This document shows, piece after piece, positions 1 to 10,374 of a stretch of 64,000 bases of DNA. This stretch comes from Cytauxzoon felis (taxonomy: Eukaryota > Apicomplexa > Aconoidasida > Piroplasmida > Theileriidae), in contig JAIQCW010000314.1 in NCBI GenBank assembly GCA_020283715.1, positions 1 to 64,000 of the forward strand, written 5' to 3'. Both the position numbers and the translations under genes were made by a program. The notes beneath the pieces are model-generated. The model was not told the DNA's origin. It was given only the letters and a program-made list of their open reading frames with translations, and did not search any database. Position 1 is the first letter of the stretch. Each line of letters starts with the position of its first letter.

Positions 1-1857
1 CAGTGACTTGTATTGTTCATAATTGAGATGACGACATTTACCATTTATATTACAACCATAATAACTTGGGATAATTAATGATGTTTTATCATTGAGAATG
101 GAGAGGATTATCAATTCTCCTCTATCTTTATTGAAGATATCAATCATAATACAGTGTTCATACTTGTCCTTAGATTTCCATAGTACAAGATTACAATAGA
201 TTACCTTGGTGGCACGATTAGGAGATATGAGAATAGCAGTATGAGTGGTCTGACCATCTGATTTATTGACATAATATAATTCATCTAACAATGGCAAGTA
301 AATTTCTATATCCTTAGTTGGGTATGGATACAAATAATCTCCACCTTTAGAGTCTATAGTTCCGTAAGTTGAATCAGTCAAGTTATAATTATCCCTAAAT
401 GAATCATCAATACGGGAAGCTGCTTCCTTAGCAAGAGCCTCAAGTCTTTTCTTTTCCTTTTCCTCTTCTTCCCTAGCCTTCCTTTCAGCTACAGCTCTAA
501 CAATAGCCTTTTCTAACTCCTTCAGAGTCTCTTCAGCCACTTTGATATTTTCTTTAGCCATTGATGCAACATTTCTCTTATTTTTAGCCAATTCTACAGC
601 ATTATTATATTCCTCTTCCTTTAATCTAGCATCTTCTATAGAATTCTTAGCCTCTAGGGAAGCAGCCTTAAGCTTCCTCTGAACATCCTCTAATACTTTC
701 TTTGCATCATTATATTTCATTTGAGCCTCTTCTAGAGCCTTCTCAGCCTTTTGTCTCAATTTTTCTGCGGTTCTTAATTTGACATCCTTATATTCCTCGT
801 CAGCTTCTTCTTTAATCTTATACTCTACTTCAGCTGCCTCTTTGGCCCTCTTCTTGGCTTTCTCCACTTCAATTCTAGCTTCCTCCGCCTTCTGTCTTCT
901 TTCTTCTTCTATAGCCTTCCTTCTCTCCTCTCTGGCTTTCTTTTTTTCTTCTTCATTGACATCTATTCCATCTATCCAATCATATTGATCTTCTATTACG
1001 CCCTGTTCATCATCTTCATCTTCATTGACATCATCTCCTTCTTCCTTGGCATGTTTAACCAAAGTTGCTTTTTTTGTAATATCAATATCATCATGCCCTG
1101 ATACACTACCTTTGGATAATCCTGGATACAGTCTATATGTAACAGTTGTTGGGGGACTTGTACGTTTTTTTCCAAAGAAGCTCAAAGAAACAAATGCCTG
1201 CTTAGATAGGGAAAGATTAACCTCACTTGGTAATTTAAAATCTCCACCAGCTTCCCATACAATACTATCACTAGCAGTTACAATCAATATATAATAACCA
1301 ACTTTTGGAACAAAACGAAATTTCAGATTATTTTTATCTTTGGTACATTTAACATCAATGGCATCACTACTCTTCCTTTTATTAAGATCAACATTTACAA
1401 ACGTTGGGGGTCTTAACTTTCCCTTCATATCACGTCTACATGATTTTAAAGCACCAACAACAAAATTAAAAATACCTTCTGGTATAAATTTCCATTCATT
1501 ATTAAGGCGGATATAATACTCGTATGTAGAATCAAGGGATCCTGAACTTTTCTTAAATATAAATTTGACAATCAAAGGCTTTTCAATTTCTTTGAAGTAA
1601 AGAACATCCACTGTGTTGCTACCTTCAAAATTAACAAATTCATAAAATAAATGATTACCATCTATAATACATTTGTAAGCATATCCTCTTTTAGGACTTA
1701 AATTAACTGAAATGATGTTACCTTCATCCTTATACTCCACATTGACGCTATCTGTTGTCAGCTTGGACTTTATATCAATATCTATCGGTTGAACATCCTT
1801 GCTCCCAGGAATTTTACATTCACATAATGCGATAATGAAGAGTGGAATGAGATACAT
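1..1857 (-). CDS. Secreted FAINT-like protein with long coiled coil (3' truncated by window edge)
   Basis: The frame is open without a stop from the ATG at 1857 to the left edge (619 codons), so the C-terminus lies outside the window. A hydrophobic N-terminus (MYLIPLFIIALC) followed by a polar region is a signal peptide. Residues about 20-130 and 145-230 are two beta-rich units with the pattern of FAINT/DUF529 domains (IDIDIKS...TDSVNV, then alternating hydrophobic strands ending in a Trp). An acidic linker (DDVNEDEDDEQ) leads into a Glu/Lys/Ala-rich coiled coil at about residues 280-475, and a further globular region follows. The N-terminus is clearly paralogous to the next gene (3115-4059), so the two are a tandem pair. 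FAINT proteins of Theileria are secreted or host-directed; a specific function cannot be given. Confidence 0.8.
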   Translation of the reverse strand, partial: MYLIPLFIIALCECKIPGSKDVQPIDIDIKSKLTTDSVNVEYKDEGNIISVNLSPKRGYAYKCIIDGNHLFYEFVNFEGSNTVDVLYFKEIEKPLIVKFIFKKSSGSLDSTYEYYIRLNNEWKFIPEGIFNFVVGALKSCRRDMKGKLRPPTFVNVDLNKRKSSDAIDVKCTKDKNNLKFRFVPKVGYYILIVTASDSIVWEAGGDFKLPSEVNLSLSKQAFVSLSFFGKKRTSPPTTVTYRLYPGLSKGSVSGHDDIDITKKATLVKHAKEEGDDVNEDEDDEQGVIEDQYDWIDGIDVNEEEKKKAREERRKAIEEERRQKAEEARIEVEKAKKRAKEAAEVEYKIKEEADEEYKDVKLRTAEKLRQKAEKALEEAQMKYNDAKKVLEDVQRKLKAASLEAKNSIEDARLKEEEYNNAVELAKNKRNVASMAKENIKVAEETLKELEKAIVRAVAERKAREEEEKEKKRLEALAKEAASRIDDSFRDNYNLTDSTYGTIDSKGGDYLYPYPTKDIEIYLPLLDELYYVNKSDGQTTHTAILISPNRATKVIYCNLVLWKSKDKYEHCIMIDIFNKDRGELIILSILNDKTSLIIPSYYGCNINGKCRHLNYEQYKSL

Positions 1858-2481
1858 TCTCTCCCAGTTGAATGATAATTCAGTTAATTGACATGTTAAG
1901 AGGAATAATATCTCATTCAGGTGATGAATGCAGGAGATAGATTACCCTTATAAAATAATATTAATGGGGATAACAAAATATACAAGATTAAAAATTAACA
2001 TAAAATAAATAGAAGTATCATTCTTTAACAATTAGATAATATATTGTGATATTAAAATAATCTAATTCTATCATTAAAACTATCTTGACCATAGATACGC
2101 GTTAATTTCATTCATCGTAGTTAGAAAAAAACTGGGGTAAAATAAGTATAATGGGGCGATGTTGTTAGTATCCAAGGCCAACTCTAAGAGTAGTCTATAA
2201 TAGAAGAAACATAATTTAATAAGACGCTGACTATGTATTCTACTAATTGTTGTTGTTTACTCTATTTATTTGTTAATCCGCTTCCCAGAAATGAGCATAG
2301 ATTATCTTTACATCAATGAGATCTGAACCCAGAACTTTAATTATTTTAAACACTCTATAACGAGTATACCATCATAAGTGAATTTGAGCACGTTTCATGG
2401 TATTGATAAGTTTTAACATTCATATCTAAGAGTTAGAGATTGTCTATCTGCAGATAAACAGTCATTCATTCATTCATGAAG
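1858..2481. other. AT-rich intergenic spacer
   Basis: No open frame with coding character on either strand. The part next to 1857 should hold the promoter of the leftmost gene. The segment 2230-2450 is slightly less AT-rich but has stops in all frames. Confidence 0.6.
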
Positions 2482-2770
2482 TTCCAGCACCTGAGGTCCA
2501 ATCCACTCCACTCGATGTCCAATCCATCTCTCTTGGTCTTGCAGACAGCTCTTCCACCGAGGTCCAACCCAACTCTCCTTCTACTCGGCGTGGTGTCCTC
2601 TCCATTTATCTAACCTCGACTCCCATGGATCGTCTCGGATTCATCGCCACGATCTCTGGGAGTGACTCTACTCTTTAGAGATAGGTAATTGGAAGAGCTG
2701 ACGGCAGGACGACCTCAGGTGGAAGAGCTGTCTGCAAGACCAAGAGAGATGGATTGGACCTCAAGTTGAC
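2482..2770. repeat. Modular hairpin-repeat block 1 (intergenic)
   Basis: Contains gtcttgcagac (2537), a cggcgtgg core, the GAC/GTC stem-loop at 2618-2634, gccacgatctctgggagtg, ctctttagag, and the inverse copy agagctgtctgcaagac near the right end. The block therefore reads as a long imperfect inverted repeat. Confidence 0.9.
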
Positions 2771-3114
2771 TAGAGATACATAGATCTTGGCCTGCAGTTG
2801 TAAGGTGATGAATGATGATTTTAGACATAGGCATATATAATAAATATTATAATATATAATAAAAAACTGCATTAGAAAATTTAAAACTGATTTAGTTTCT
2901 TTATTAAAATATTTTACACTATGGGATTTATATGTTAGTTAATCCTTTAATCTCTTGATAGTTAGTGAATATAGTTAGATGGAATGTAGAATATCAATTA
3001 CTTTGATCAAAATCATAAGCATCATTTTAATATATGGGGGATTTTAACCCAATAATTATTAGATTATTGACATCCTCACAGACGTTGTGTTTCTATCAAC
3101 CTTTACCTCTTCAA
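2771..3114. other. AT-rich intergenic spacer
   Basis: Short interrupted frames only; no feature recognised between repeat block 1 and the stop codon of the FAINT gene ending at 3115. Confidence 0.6.
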
Positions 3115-4059
3115 CTAGTTTTCATCTTCAGTAGCATCTTCCAATATAAACTCTTCAATTTCATCTCCTAAATTGTAAAAACTTAATCCATCTAAATAAT
3201 TTTGATCAGATGATTCACTCCAATTAGGGCCTTTGAGTTCCTTCAATTTATGGTCAAAATCGCTCTTCACAATTGAACTAAATTTATTTCCATCTTCCTT
3301 CTTATAGAAAAGTAACTCTGTTTTTCTCGGATCCCGTACGACTAATATTAATAACATTTGAGACTTCAAATGATACATCTTAATATTATAACATCCATAG
3401 ACATCATCATTCTTTTTCCAAATACTACTATCCCCGAACTTAACTTCTGATATTACACTATTCTTATCGACGGTATATATTCGTGTATCTACTCCATCCT
3501 CTTTAATATTTACCCATGTCACTGAAGTATCTTTTGTCTCAGCTGTTTCATTGGATATATCTACTGTAACTGGTGTCCTAACAATCTGGTTATGATGCGA
3601 ATAATAACGGTAAACCACAGTATCCCTATTGAATGGTTCACCTTTCTTCATTTTATCAACGACAAATGCATGTAATCCAGAAGTCATCCTTCTCCAAATT
3701 TTATCATAACGGAAATAATAATACCCTGAAGTACCACAACATAGTCCATCTGCATAATTTAATACTACAATAATGGACTCATCAGTAGCTTTTGGACACA
3801 TAACTTCAAGGTGTTTATATTTTTCACCATCTTTTGGCTGATAAATTATGATACCACCATCTGTAAAGGACTCGATTTTAGCTTTATTCTTTGGTTCAAT
3901 TTTATAAGTTACCATCTCATTATCTTCAGTCTTACTAACATTGACTCTATCTGTAGATTCTCTAGTATTAATATCCAATACTACTGGTGTCTTTTTATCA
4001 TCAGCTGATATGGATGTGTAAGGACATAATGCGATGATGATGAGTGGAAGGATATACAT
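3115..4059 (-). CDS. Secreted FAINT-domain protein
   Basis: A single exon of 314 residues. Residues 1-19 (MYILPLIIIALCPYTSISA) form a signal peptide with a plausible cleavage after SISA. The body has at least two FAINT/DUF529 units: about 25-130 (VLDINTRESTDRVNV...YYYFRYDKIWRRM) and about 170-280, where ISEVKFGDSSIWKK...YNIKMYHLK...LLFYKKE is the canonical arrangement of this fold. The C-terminus is acidic with no transmembrane or GPI segment, so the product is probably soluble and secreted. FAINT domains are characteristic of Theileria exported proteins. It is a paralogue of the gene at 1-1857, sharing the signal peptide style and the first domain. Confidence 0.9.
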   Translation of the reverse strand: MYILPLIIIALCPYTSISADDKKTPVVLDINTRESTDRVNVSKTEDNEMVTYKIEPKNKAKIESFTDGGIIIYQPKDGEKYKHLEVMCPKATDESIIVVLNYADGLCCGTSGYYYFRYDKIWRRMTSGLHAFVVDKMKKGEPFNRDTVVYRYYSHHNQIVRTPVTVDISNETAETKDTSVTWVNIKEDGVDTRIYTVDKNSVISEVKFGDSSIWKKNDDVYGCYNIKMYHLKSQMLLILVVRDPRKTELLFYKKEDGNKFSSIVKSDFDHKLKELKGPNWSESSDQNYLDGLSFYNLGDEIEEFILEDATEDEN

Positions 4060-4620
4060 CTTCGAATAAAGAGGTTAAGTAATATATTCTTGTAAGTATT
4101 TATGGAATCATTGTCATTTGAATGATGCGATGAATAGTATGATTAATTAAAACCAGCCTTCAATAATTGCATATACAGAGGTACATATACACATCTGGCT
4201 AATTATGCATAATATACGGGTAATACCAATGACATGGGAAGATTGGTAAATAAATATAGATTGTATAACCTAAACTACCCTAATAATTCATGGGTGTTTA
4301 GCGATTTATATGAAATATTACTTCCTAGAATCATACTAGTAATAATGGGGTATTTTATCAACTCGTTACCAAATGATTTATGGTAGCCAATCGAAGCAAA
4401 AAAGTATTTAACTACAGAAGTAATGATACCTTCATTGACTAAAAAACTGGAATCCCACAATTAAATGGGTAATACTAAAAGCTAAATTTCCATATTATGC
4501 ATGGCTGATAAAACAATTTATTTATATAACCTTCTATTAATTTTAGTGTATGGTCTAGTCCTCCAGTAGTCTTTTCCAGATGTTGGAAATCTGTACCAAG
4601 GCCAAGTTTTGCTCCTAATA
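4060..4620. other. Intergenic region with short unassigned frames
   Basis: On the minus strand a short open frame starts at 4460 and ends at 4275, and a second open frame runs about 4660-4500 overlapping the 3' end of the SRP54-M-like gene. Neither has a recognisable domain or convincing splice sites, so they may be 3' UTR or decayed coding sequence. No modular repeats here. Confidence 0.4.
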
Positions 4621-5611
4621 TTATTTGTGAAGGTAGAAATTGTGGTGAACGTACGGCAGCTTCTTGTAGTGTATTTTATTCTGCATTTCTTTAACCTTTA
4701 AAGCCTCTAATGAATCAGTTTTGGGATATAATTGCTGCGATAAACGGCCTATAGAAAAATATTGTTGGAGTATTTCAAATGATCAAGAATGTACCTATTG
4801 GCCTTTGATACGCTAAAAATTCGCGTTCTTTGTGGCTAGTTGGGAGATGTCGACCAAGTACAATACGTCTAAAGTACCATGTACGATCGGTTTTACAAGT
4901 ATCGTAATGCAGTAGCATTTCATCTACTTCTTTAATTGTGACCTATAAATTACTCATATGCTCACCGTAAAAATTACATACCCCTACGGCTTCTGCTATG
5001 ATTTTTTTAGCGTCAAAGCTGATAATCTTGTAATCATCAGATTCCAATTCACTTCTGGTCAACTTTGTCATCATTAAATCTAAAGAGGTCAAGTGAGGAG
5101 GTGTATTGAGGTGATATTCAAAGATGTCAAGTTTAACTTCAACTTACGCTGATTTTTTAATTGCAATAGTGGTCCTGTTATCTGATCATCTTGGATACGA
5201 CCTTTACCAATCAATTTGAGCTTTAGACAGAGGTCCTATATGTGACATTTTTGAGATTTTGTTTCTTACCTCTAAATATTTACTAAATAGTTCAAATGTA
5301 AATCTCCCCGGATATGACATTAATCGTTCCACAGAGTACTGGAAATACTTCTCAGCCTCGATATTCGGATCTTTCTAAAAAATTATATTAATATCAACCA
5401 CTATAAAACATACAGAATTTGGAGCAATTAAATTCGTTATACCATCCCATAATTTCGTAATTCTACTCTGATCATCTCTACTAGGATATAAAAGCTTATT
5501 AGTACTCTCCTTATTCTGTGGAATCTTATCCAGCCTATTAAAAGGACGCCATATGGATATAAAACGTTTATTATATGAAATTATAAAGTTTATTATACTG
5601 CGATTATACAT
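4621..5611 (-). CDS. SRP54 M-domain-like protein (six exons)
   Basis: Exons by eye on the minus strand: 5611-5399, 5374-5270, 5235-5148, 5079-4982, 4942-4795, 4748-4621, giving 259 residues; all introns are 23-53 nt with GT-AG ends and consistent phases. The middle resembles the C-terminal M domain of SRP54/Ffh: GRFTFELFSKYLE matches the family's G-x-F-T-x-x-x-F-x-x-x-L start, and MTKLTRSEL...AKKIIAEAVGVTIKEVDEML matches the 'MT...ER...R...IA.GSG.tv.eVn.LL' segment. No GTPase NG domain is present. The remainder is not recognised. The ATG immediately follows the stop of the mitochondrial carrier gene (taa-atg, 5614-5609), so the two genes abut head to tail. The C-terminal exon is the least certain, since an alternative splice would change the last 25 residues. 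Confidence 0.55.
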
Positions 5612-7262
5612 TTACGTTAATATTCTTAATATTTTGTTATACAAATAACCATACAATAAACACTCGGGTAACATCAATACACACCTTGTACAATATCCAC
5701 TATACAACCGATTCATCGAGCACGACTACATTAGTAATTTATAAAAAAACACTACTAAACATACGCGAAGATAATCATAAAGTCTTAAATTACTTTTCCA
5801 TGATTCATATTGATATCTAACCCTGTAAATGTGTGATGAAATGGGATATACTACGAATCACCCATCAACAAACCTTATTGTATCCAGCGGATATGTAATT
5901 GATTTAGCAATAAATACGGTAAATGAACTAGTGATAATGTTCCATGGGTACAATTCAATAGGTTTCAAATCTAATGGATAAAATGACACATAAATAATGA
6001 AACATACCTTTAGCCTTTAATATCTTCTCCTTTAAAATCGGATGTTTAGATAATTTATCGTTAATATCACAAATCAATCTAACATGAAGTGTATAATTGA
6101 TTGGAATCGTTATTAACAAATGTAACGACGTCGACGCCAAACATATACTCAATCCACTATACAATTTCTTTATACCTATAATTAAAATCATCATTGTGCG
6201 TCCATCCATCGAATATTCATTCCATATATTCCACTGGCCATTCCACCGTAGGTTATCCTGCCGTCAGCTCTTCTAATTACTTCCCCCTCCGCTTCCCTGA
6301 GATCAGATACGGGTTCCACTTGAGGTCCAATCGCGACGAGATACGTATAAAGTGATGGAATCTATGATTGTGAAGATAACTCAATGAATAATGGATGTAC
6401 TTCTGATGTCAATACTTTATTGAAAAGGAATTTGATGATTGTATCAAGTTTAATAAACCTTACTTCGTTCCAATTTATATTCATTGAGATATCCTTACAA
6501 ACATGGATTCCATCACTTTATCCTTATCTCGTCGAGATCAGAAATTATACCTGTAAGCGATCTACGGGAGCTGGAAGGGGAGCTAGAAGAAAAAGCTGTC
6601 TGCAAGATGACCTCAGGTTTTACTAGAAGGTAGTGGGAATAGATGTTATAATCTTGAGTTAATATGAGATCAAAACATACCATACATATTTTTGGTATCT
6701 TTGATGTACTGTTTGATTTTAGTAGTCGTTGGTGGTTTGGTATTTATGAGCCTTGTGTAAGCAGTATCGAATGGATAATTGAATAAATGTGCGATATAAC
6801 ACGCTGAGAGTGTTTCGAAATATCTTTTAATTAAATTTATGCTATTTTTTTCATGTTCGTTTATATATTTCAGATTCATTAGTGATTTTCCATAGAGATA
6901 AACGGCTGGAAAAATAATACCTGATGATATATTGCTCATACAGCCGCGCCACAAATCTTTAAACCCATTGAGGCAATATAAATCTATAGACATTGACATC
7001 AATCTTATACTTTAAATTAATTTGACTTACCTTTAAGTATATTTAAGGGACTTACTCTCTGATTATATATCTGAGATAACCTACATGAGCGATAGAAGGG
7101 AGCAAATAGAAACCTTTGAGCAGTTAGTGGTATAGTATGAGTAAGGAATTGAGTGAATTGAAGTCTTTTGTTAGTGACGCGTTTTTTAGATCTCTTGAGA
7201 TCATTTAATCTTTTTAATTCTTCAACAATTCTCTCATACTTTTCGGTATTTATATTTAACAT
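5612..7262 (-). CDS. Mitochondrial carrier family protein (six exons)
   Basis: Exons: 7262-7031, 6983-6681, 6175-6008, 5970-5874, 5822-5765, 5725-5612; 323 residues, the usual carrier length (about 300). Threefold carrier architecture is visible: the signature Pro-x-(D/E)-x-x appears as FNYPFDTAYTRL in the second repeat and ITYPLDTIRVRYQ in the third, with DLWRGCMSN, KLYSGLS and RLYSGYC at the matching 'L(Y/W)(S/R)G' positions. The first repeat is degenerate, with no clean PxD/E motif. Carriers exchange metabolites across the mitochondrial inner membrane; the pattern recalls ADP/ATP-type carriers but the substrate cannot be inferred. Intron 2 (6176-6680) is inflated by modular repeats and one copy of the 240-bp element. 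It is transcribed in the same direction as the SRP54-M-like gene, with no spacer between them. Confidence 0.8.
6237..6340. repeat. Modular repeat block 2a (carrier intron 2)
   Basis: Holds cctgccgtcagctcttct, the GCT/AGC stem-loop (cgcttccctgagatcag) and the ccacttgaggtcc linker, wholly within the second intron of the carrier gene. Confidence 0.9.
6320..6545 (+). repeat. 240-bp dispersed element, copy 1 (carrier intron 2)
   Basis: Shares gaaaaggaatttgatgat, attcattgagatatcc and tctcgtcgagat with the copies near 8150, 11757, 25266 and 29347. Its left end is unusual: 6320-6380 is an inverted copy of its own right end (cgacgagata...gtgatggaatc against gattccatcac...tctcgtcg), giving terminal inverted repeats absent from the other copies. 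Confidence 0.85.
6545..6625. repeat. Modular repeat block 2b (carrier intron 2)
   Basis: Reverse-oriented modules: gcgatctacgggagctgg, agaaaaagctgtctgcaagatgacctcagg. Together with block 2a it brackets the 240-bp element. Confidence 0.85.
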
Positions 7263-7354
7263 TTCACATATAATTATACATTACATCTGGTCGTGGGTCC
7301 ACTACACATACACATTATACTGATGTCGATCGATATTATTTATTATGACTAAAT

Positions 7355-8899
7355 ATGAAATACAATGATGAAGAAGAATATAAAATCAATAGAATTTCTA
7401 TAATTATACACATTATACTAATTATCGCAACTTTACTTTCTGGTACGTTCATGATAGTTGTTTGTAGTCTCCTGAGGTATCAATTAGCTTCTTGAGAACC
7501 CTGGAAGTCTATCACTTTCTTCTTTTAACTACTGATCTTCATGTTTCTATCCTATTAGGTATACTCCTCGGTATGTATTATATGCGTCCCTCAATAAGTG
7601 TCAAGATATCGGATGATCAAAATGAAGTTGTGAATAATGTCTGGAATTTGAAGTATAATAGTCAATCAAACCAGATTATAACTGGTGGAAGGTTTACAAA
7701 TTCATTTACAATTTATAACAACTCTATATTTCCAATCAAATTTAAGCCAGATGAGATTAAAATTTATCATTACCCTATAGGAACACAACTATCATGTATA
7801 TTTCTATACTCAAGTACGCTATATATAGATCTACATTATATATATACCTAGATGATAGACATTTTATCGGTGATAGTGAGATAAACAATATAAATCAATT
7901 ATATGATTCAATAAATCATCAATCGGAAAATAACTTTCTATCAATGAAGGATCTTAATGTAAGTTAATATAACCTCAAACAGTTTATGAGTGAGTTGTTT
8001 ATACTCCACCTTGTTTTCCCACTACCGTAGTGTATAACCTGATGTCTTTCCACTAGGCGTGGTGCCTATTCTATTTACTTCTCCTTCCAGCTCCCGTAGA
8101 TCGCTTCCAGGTTCCACTTGAGGTCATGTACTGTCTTCCACTTCTTCATTTTTACCTCTTAAATTTGAGGGAAATCCTGAATTTCTGGGGAAACTACTGA
8201 CAATATCTCAATCATTAATGAACTTATTTCTGATATAAATATCTCATTGAAAAGGAATTTGATGATTGTATTTAATTTTATAATCCTCACTTTAATCCAA
8301 TTTATATTCATTGAGATATCCCTTCAAACATAGATTCCATCACTTTAGTCATATCTCGTCGAGATTAGATTTTTAACCTAAGTGGAATACCCGAAGCTGA
8401 TCTCAGGGAAGCGAAGGGGGAAGTAAATAAAGGAGCCGTCTGCAAGACGAAGGAAAGGACCTATGGTAGACGTGAGTGGAAAACATGTTGAAGGTCTAAA
8501 ATATAATGATGATTTAACATTTTGATTTCATATTAACTTGTATAGTTGATGGTAGATTCATGTAAAGGTGGTATGATGAGTGCATTTTCATATGATATGA
8601 ATTGGAACGTTGGTTTTTCATTACCATTGAATGAAATTTGGCGTGTTTATAATATGTATAATGATTGTATTAGATATAAAAAATTATTATTTTCTATAAA
8701 AATGGAAGGGAATTATACAAACTATTGGTTTTTTAGTGGTCTTTTACCAAATTCTTATGAACTTATTATACCTATGGAATGTTATGTTGACAATGAATTG
8801 AATAATCATTTCAGAAATTATGTACCACCATCACCATTACCAAATAATCCAACGTTGTTTCATAATCTCAAAAATGATCCATCACTCTTTCAAAACTAA
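7355..8899 (+). CDS. Membrane-anchored conserved protein, LEA14/NDR1-like layout (four exons)
   Basis: Exons: 7355-7442, 7559-7795, 7852-7958, 8546-8899; 261 residues, all junctions in phase. A short acidic N-terminus is followed by one membrane segment split by intron 1 (IIIHIILIIATLLSG/ILLGMYY, about residues 15-37). The rest is a beta-rich ectodomain; ISVKISDDQN...FTNSFTIYNNSIFPIKFKPDEIKIY resembles the start of LEA14/NDR1-type domains, which occur in apicomplexan membrane proteins. The C-terminus is Pro/Asn-rich (PPSPLPNNP). Intron 3 (7959-8545) is filled with modular repeats and one 240-bp element. Function unknown. Placement of intron 2 is inferred from the need to skip an in-frame stop. 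Confidence 0.65.
8015..8150. repeat. Modular repeat block 3a (intron)
   Basis: Contains ccactaggcgtgg (8051), the AGC/GCT stem-loop (agctcccgtagatcgct) and a ccacttgaggt linker. Located in intron 3 of the gene at 7355-8899. Confidence 0.9.
8150..8380 (+). repeat. 240-bp dispersed element, copy 2 (intron)
   Basis: Collinear with copies at 11757 and 25266: tttctggggaaact, gaaaaggaatttgatgat, tattcattgagatatcc, atctcgtcgagatta. Flanked on both sides by modular repeats within the intron. Confidence 0.9.
8380..8475. repeat. Modular repeat block 3b (intron)
   Basis: Reverse modules: agctgatctcagggaagcg, agccgtctgcaagacgaagg, ending just before the exon at 8546. Confidence 0.85.
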
Positions 8900-9014
8900 C
8901 GAGCATCAAACTATAGTGAATTAGGGAATGATCGTATTAAATCAAACGTATACAATGTTTATACATAAGATCACAAAGTCATAATTCACACTATATTGCA
9001 GCTTCTCATTGTCT

Positions 9015-9222
9015 TCCACTGAAGGTCCATACTTTATATTGCATGGAGCTCTCCACTTGAGGTCCTGCCGTCAGCTCCTTTATTTACGTATCTCTAAAGA
9101 GTAGAGCCACTCCCAGAGATCGTGGCCGTGAAGAAGGTGGTGAGGATATAACCTCAAGTGGGCCCGCAGCTGATCTCAGGGAAGCGGAGGGGGACTGAAA
9201 TAGAAGAGCTGTCTGCAAGACC
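9015..9222. repeat. Modular repeat block 4 (intergenic)
   Basis: Contains attgcatggagctc, cctgccgtcagctc, ctctaaagag, gccactcccagagatcgtggc, agctgatctcagggaagc and agctgtctgcaagac. It fills the gap between the genes at 8899 and 9472. Confidence 0.9.
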
Positions 9223-9471
9223 TATTGTGAAATACTCATTGGAAAGATTTATGACTGTAGTAATAGAACAGAGCATAGGTGCTTGAAAACTTTAAAGAGG
9301 TTGTATGTAATTTGTGCCGTGTCAACCATTGAATTATGTCTATATATATGGTGTTGGACATATAATTTTATAAAATTTGTAAAATATGGCTTTAACTTGT
9401 ATAATATAATTTTAAAAATGAATTTTAATTTAATTGTAGTTTATTAGTGTAATATCGTATGTATTTTAGTT

Positions 9472-10146
9472 ATGGACTCTAAAAGTCTTTTCCATGAGCT
9501 GGACTGTGTATGGTCTACCATCTTTACAGAATGCCCAGATCTAGCTCCTGGTTATAATGATAAATTATTAAACAGTTCTATCGCGAATGAATTTATAAAA
9601 AGTGGTTCTAAAAATGAGATTTATAGCCTGAAACGCACGCTGAAATTGATATTTGAGAACTGTGATCCGGACTATCTAGGTGAAGCTGTAGAAATGTTCA
9701 TTAGAATAAGGCAGGAATTAATTGTATGTTGATTATATTTGTTAAAAATTATATTAATTATTTACACATCTTCAGTCTACATTTTCTGAAGTATCCAAAG
9801 AGTATGAATTCGATAAGATGTTAACAGACGCCTTAAAATTAGTGGTCATTGATTCATTTAACCGTAAGAACAAGGATAAAAATCAGATTACGGCGTTGCC
9901 AGATCTGGGCAAGACTGAATCTTATAAGGTTTATGAAGAGAAGACTAAGGAACTTTGTGATTTACTACAATCAATTATGGAAACCAATGATCAAATGGCA
10001 TGGCTTAATGATGAGATAGCTGAGGTATATTTTATGAATATATTCATGCATATATTTTTATATTAATACAGATGGATATGTTGAATGAGACGATTAATGA
10101 ATACTTGACCAAGATTAGAACACATAAATTTAATGTTAATGAATAA
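9472..10146 (+). CDS. Small helical protein, unrecognised (three exons)
   Basis: Exons: 9472-9723, 9776-10024, 10072-10146; 191 residues, all introns phase 0 with clear GT-AG ends. The sequence is helical throughout; residues about 1-84 hold FHELDCVWSTIFTECPDLAPGY and the segment LKRTLKLIFENCDPDYLGEA, and the C-terminal part (about 135-185) is coiled-coil-like (ELCDLLQSIMETNDQMAWLND). Size and layout recall small kinetochore MIND-complex subunits of the Nnf1/PMF1 type, but no diagnostic motif is visible, so this is only a suggestion. No signal peptide or membrane segment. Confidence 0.7.
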
Positions 10147-10374
10147 TAGTTGATTGTTGTTTACTTTTTTATAAAAAAATTCATTACAATTTTTATATTC
10201 TTAAGTAGTATAATTGCTCGAGTTAGTATTGGTTTCCCCAGTGACTTTGTTGTTGTAAATGTGAATGTATGGGGATTGAAGTAGGTGTGGGTTAGTTGTA
10301 TTAATAATTAGATTCTTCGGTCTTATTAGAATATTAATGCATTATTTCCTATTGATAAAGTATTGTTATTAAAA

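Noticed and set aside
4275..4460. Short minus-strand gene at 4460-4275
   Set aside because: No domain, no credible splice partners, and composition close to the spacer.
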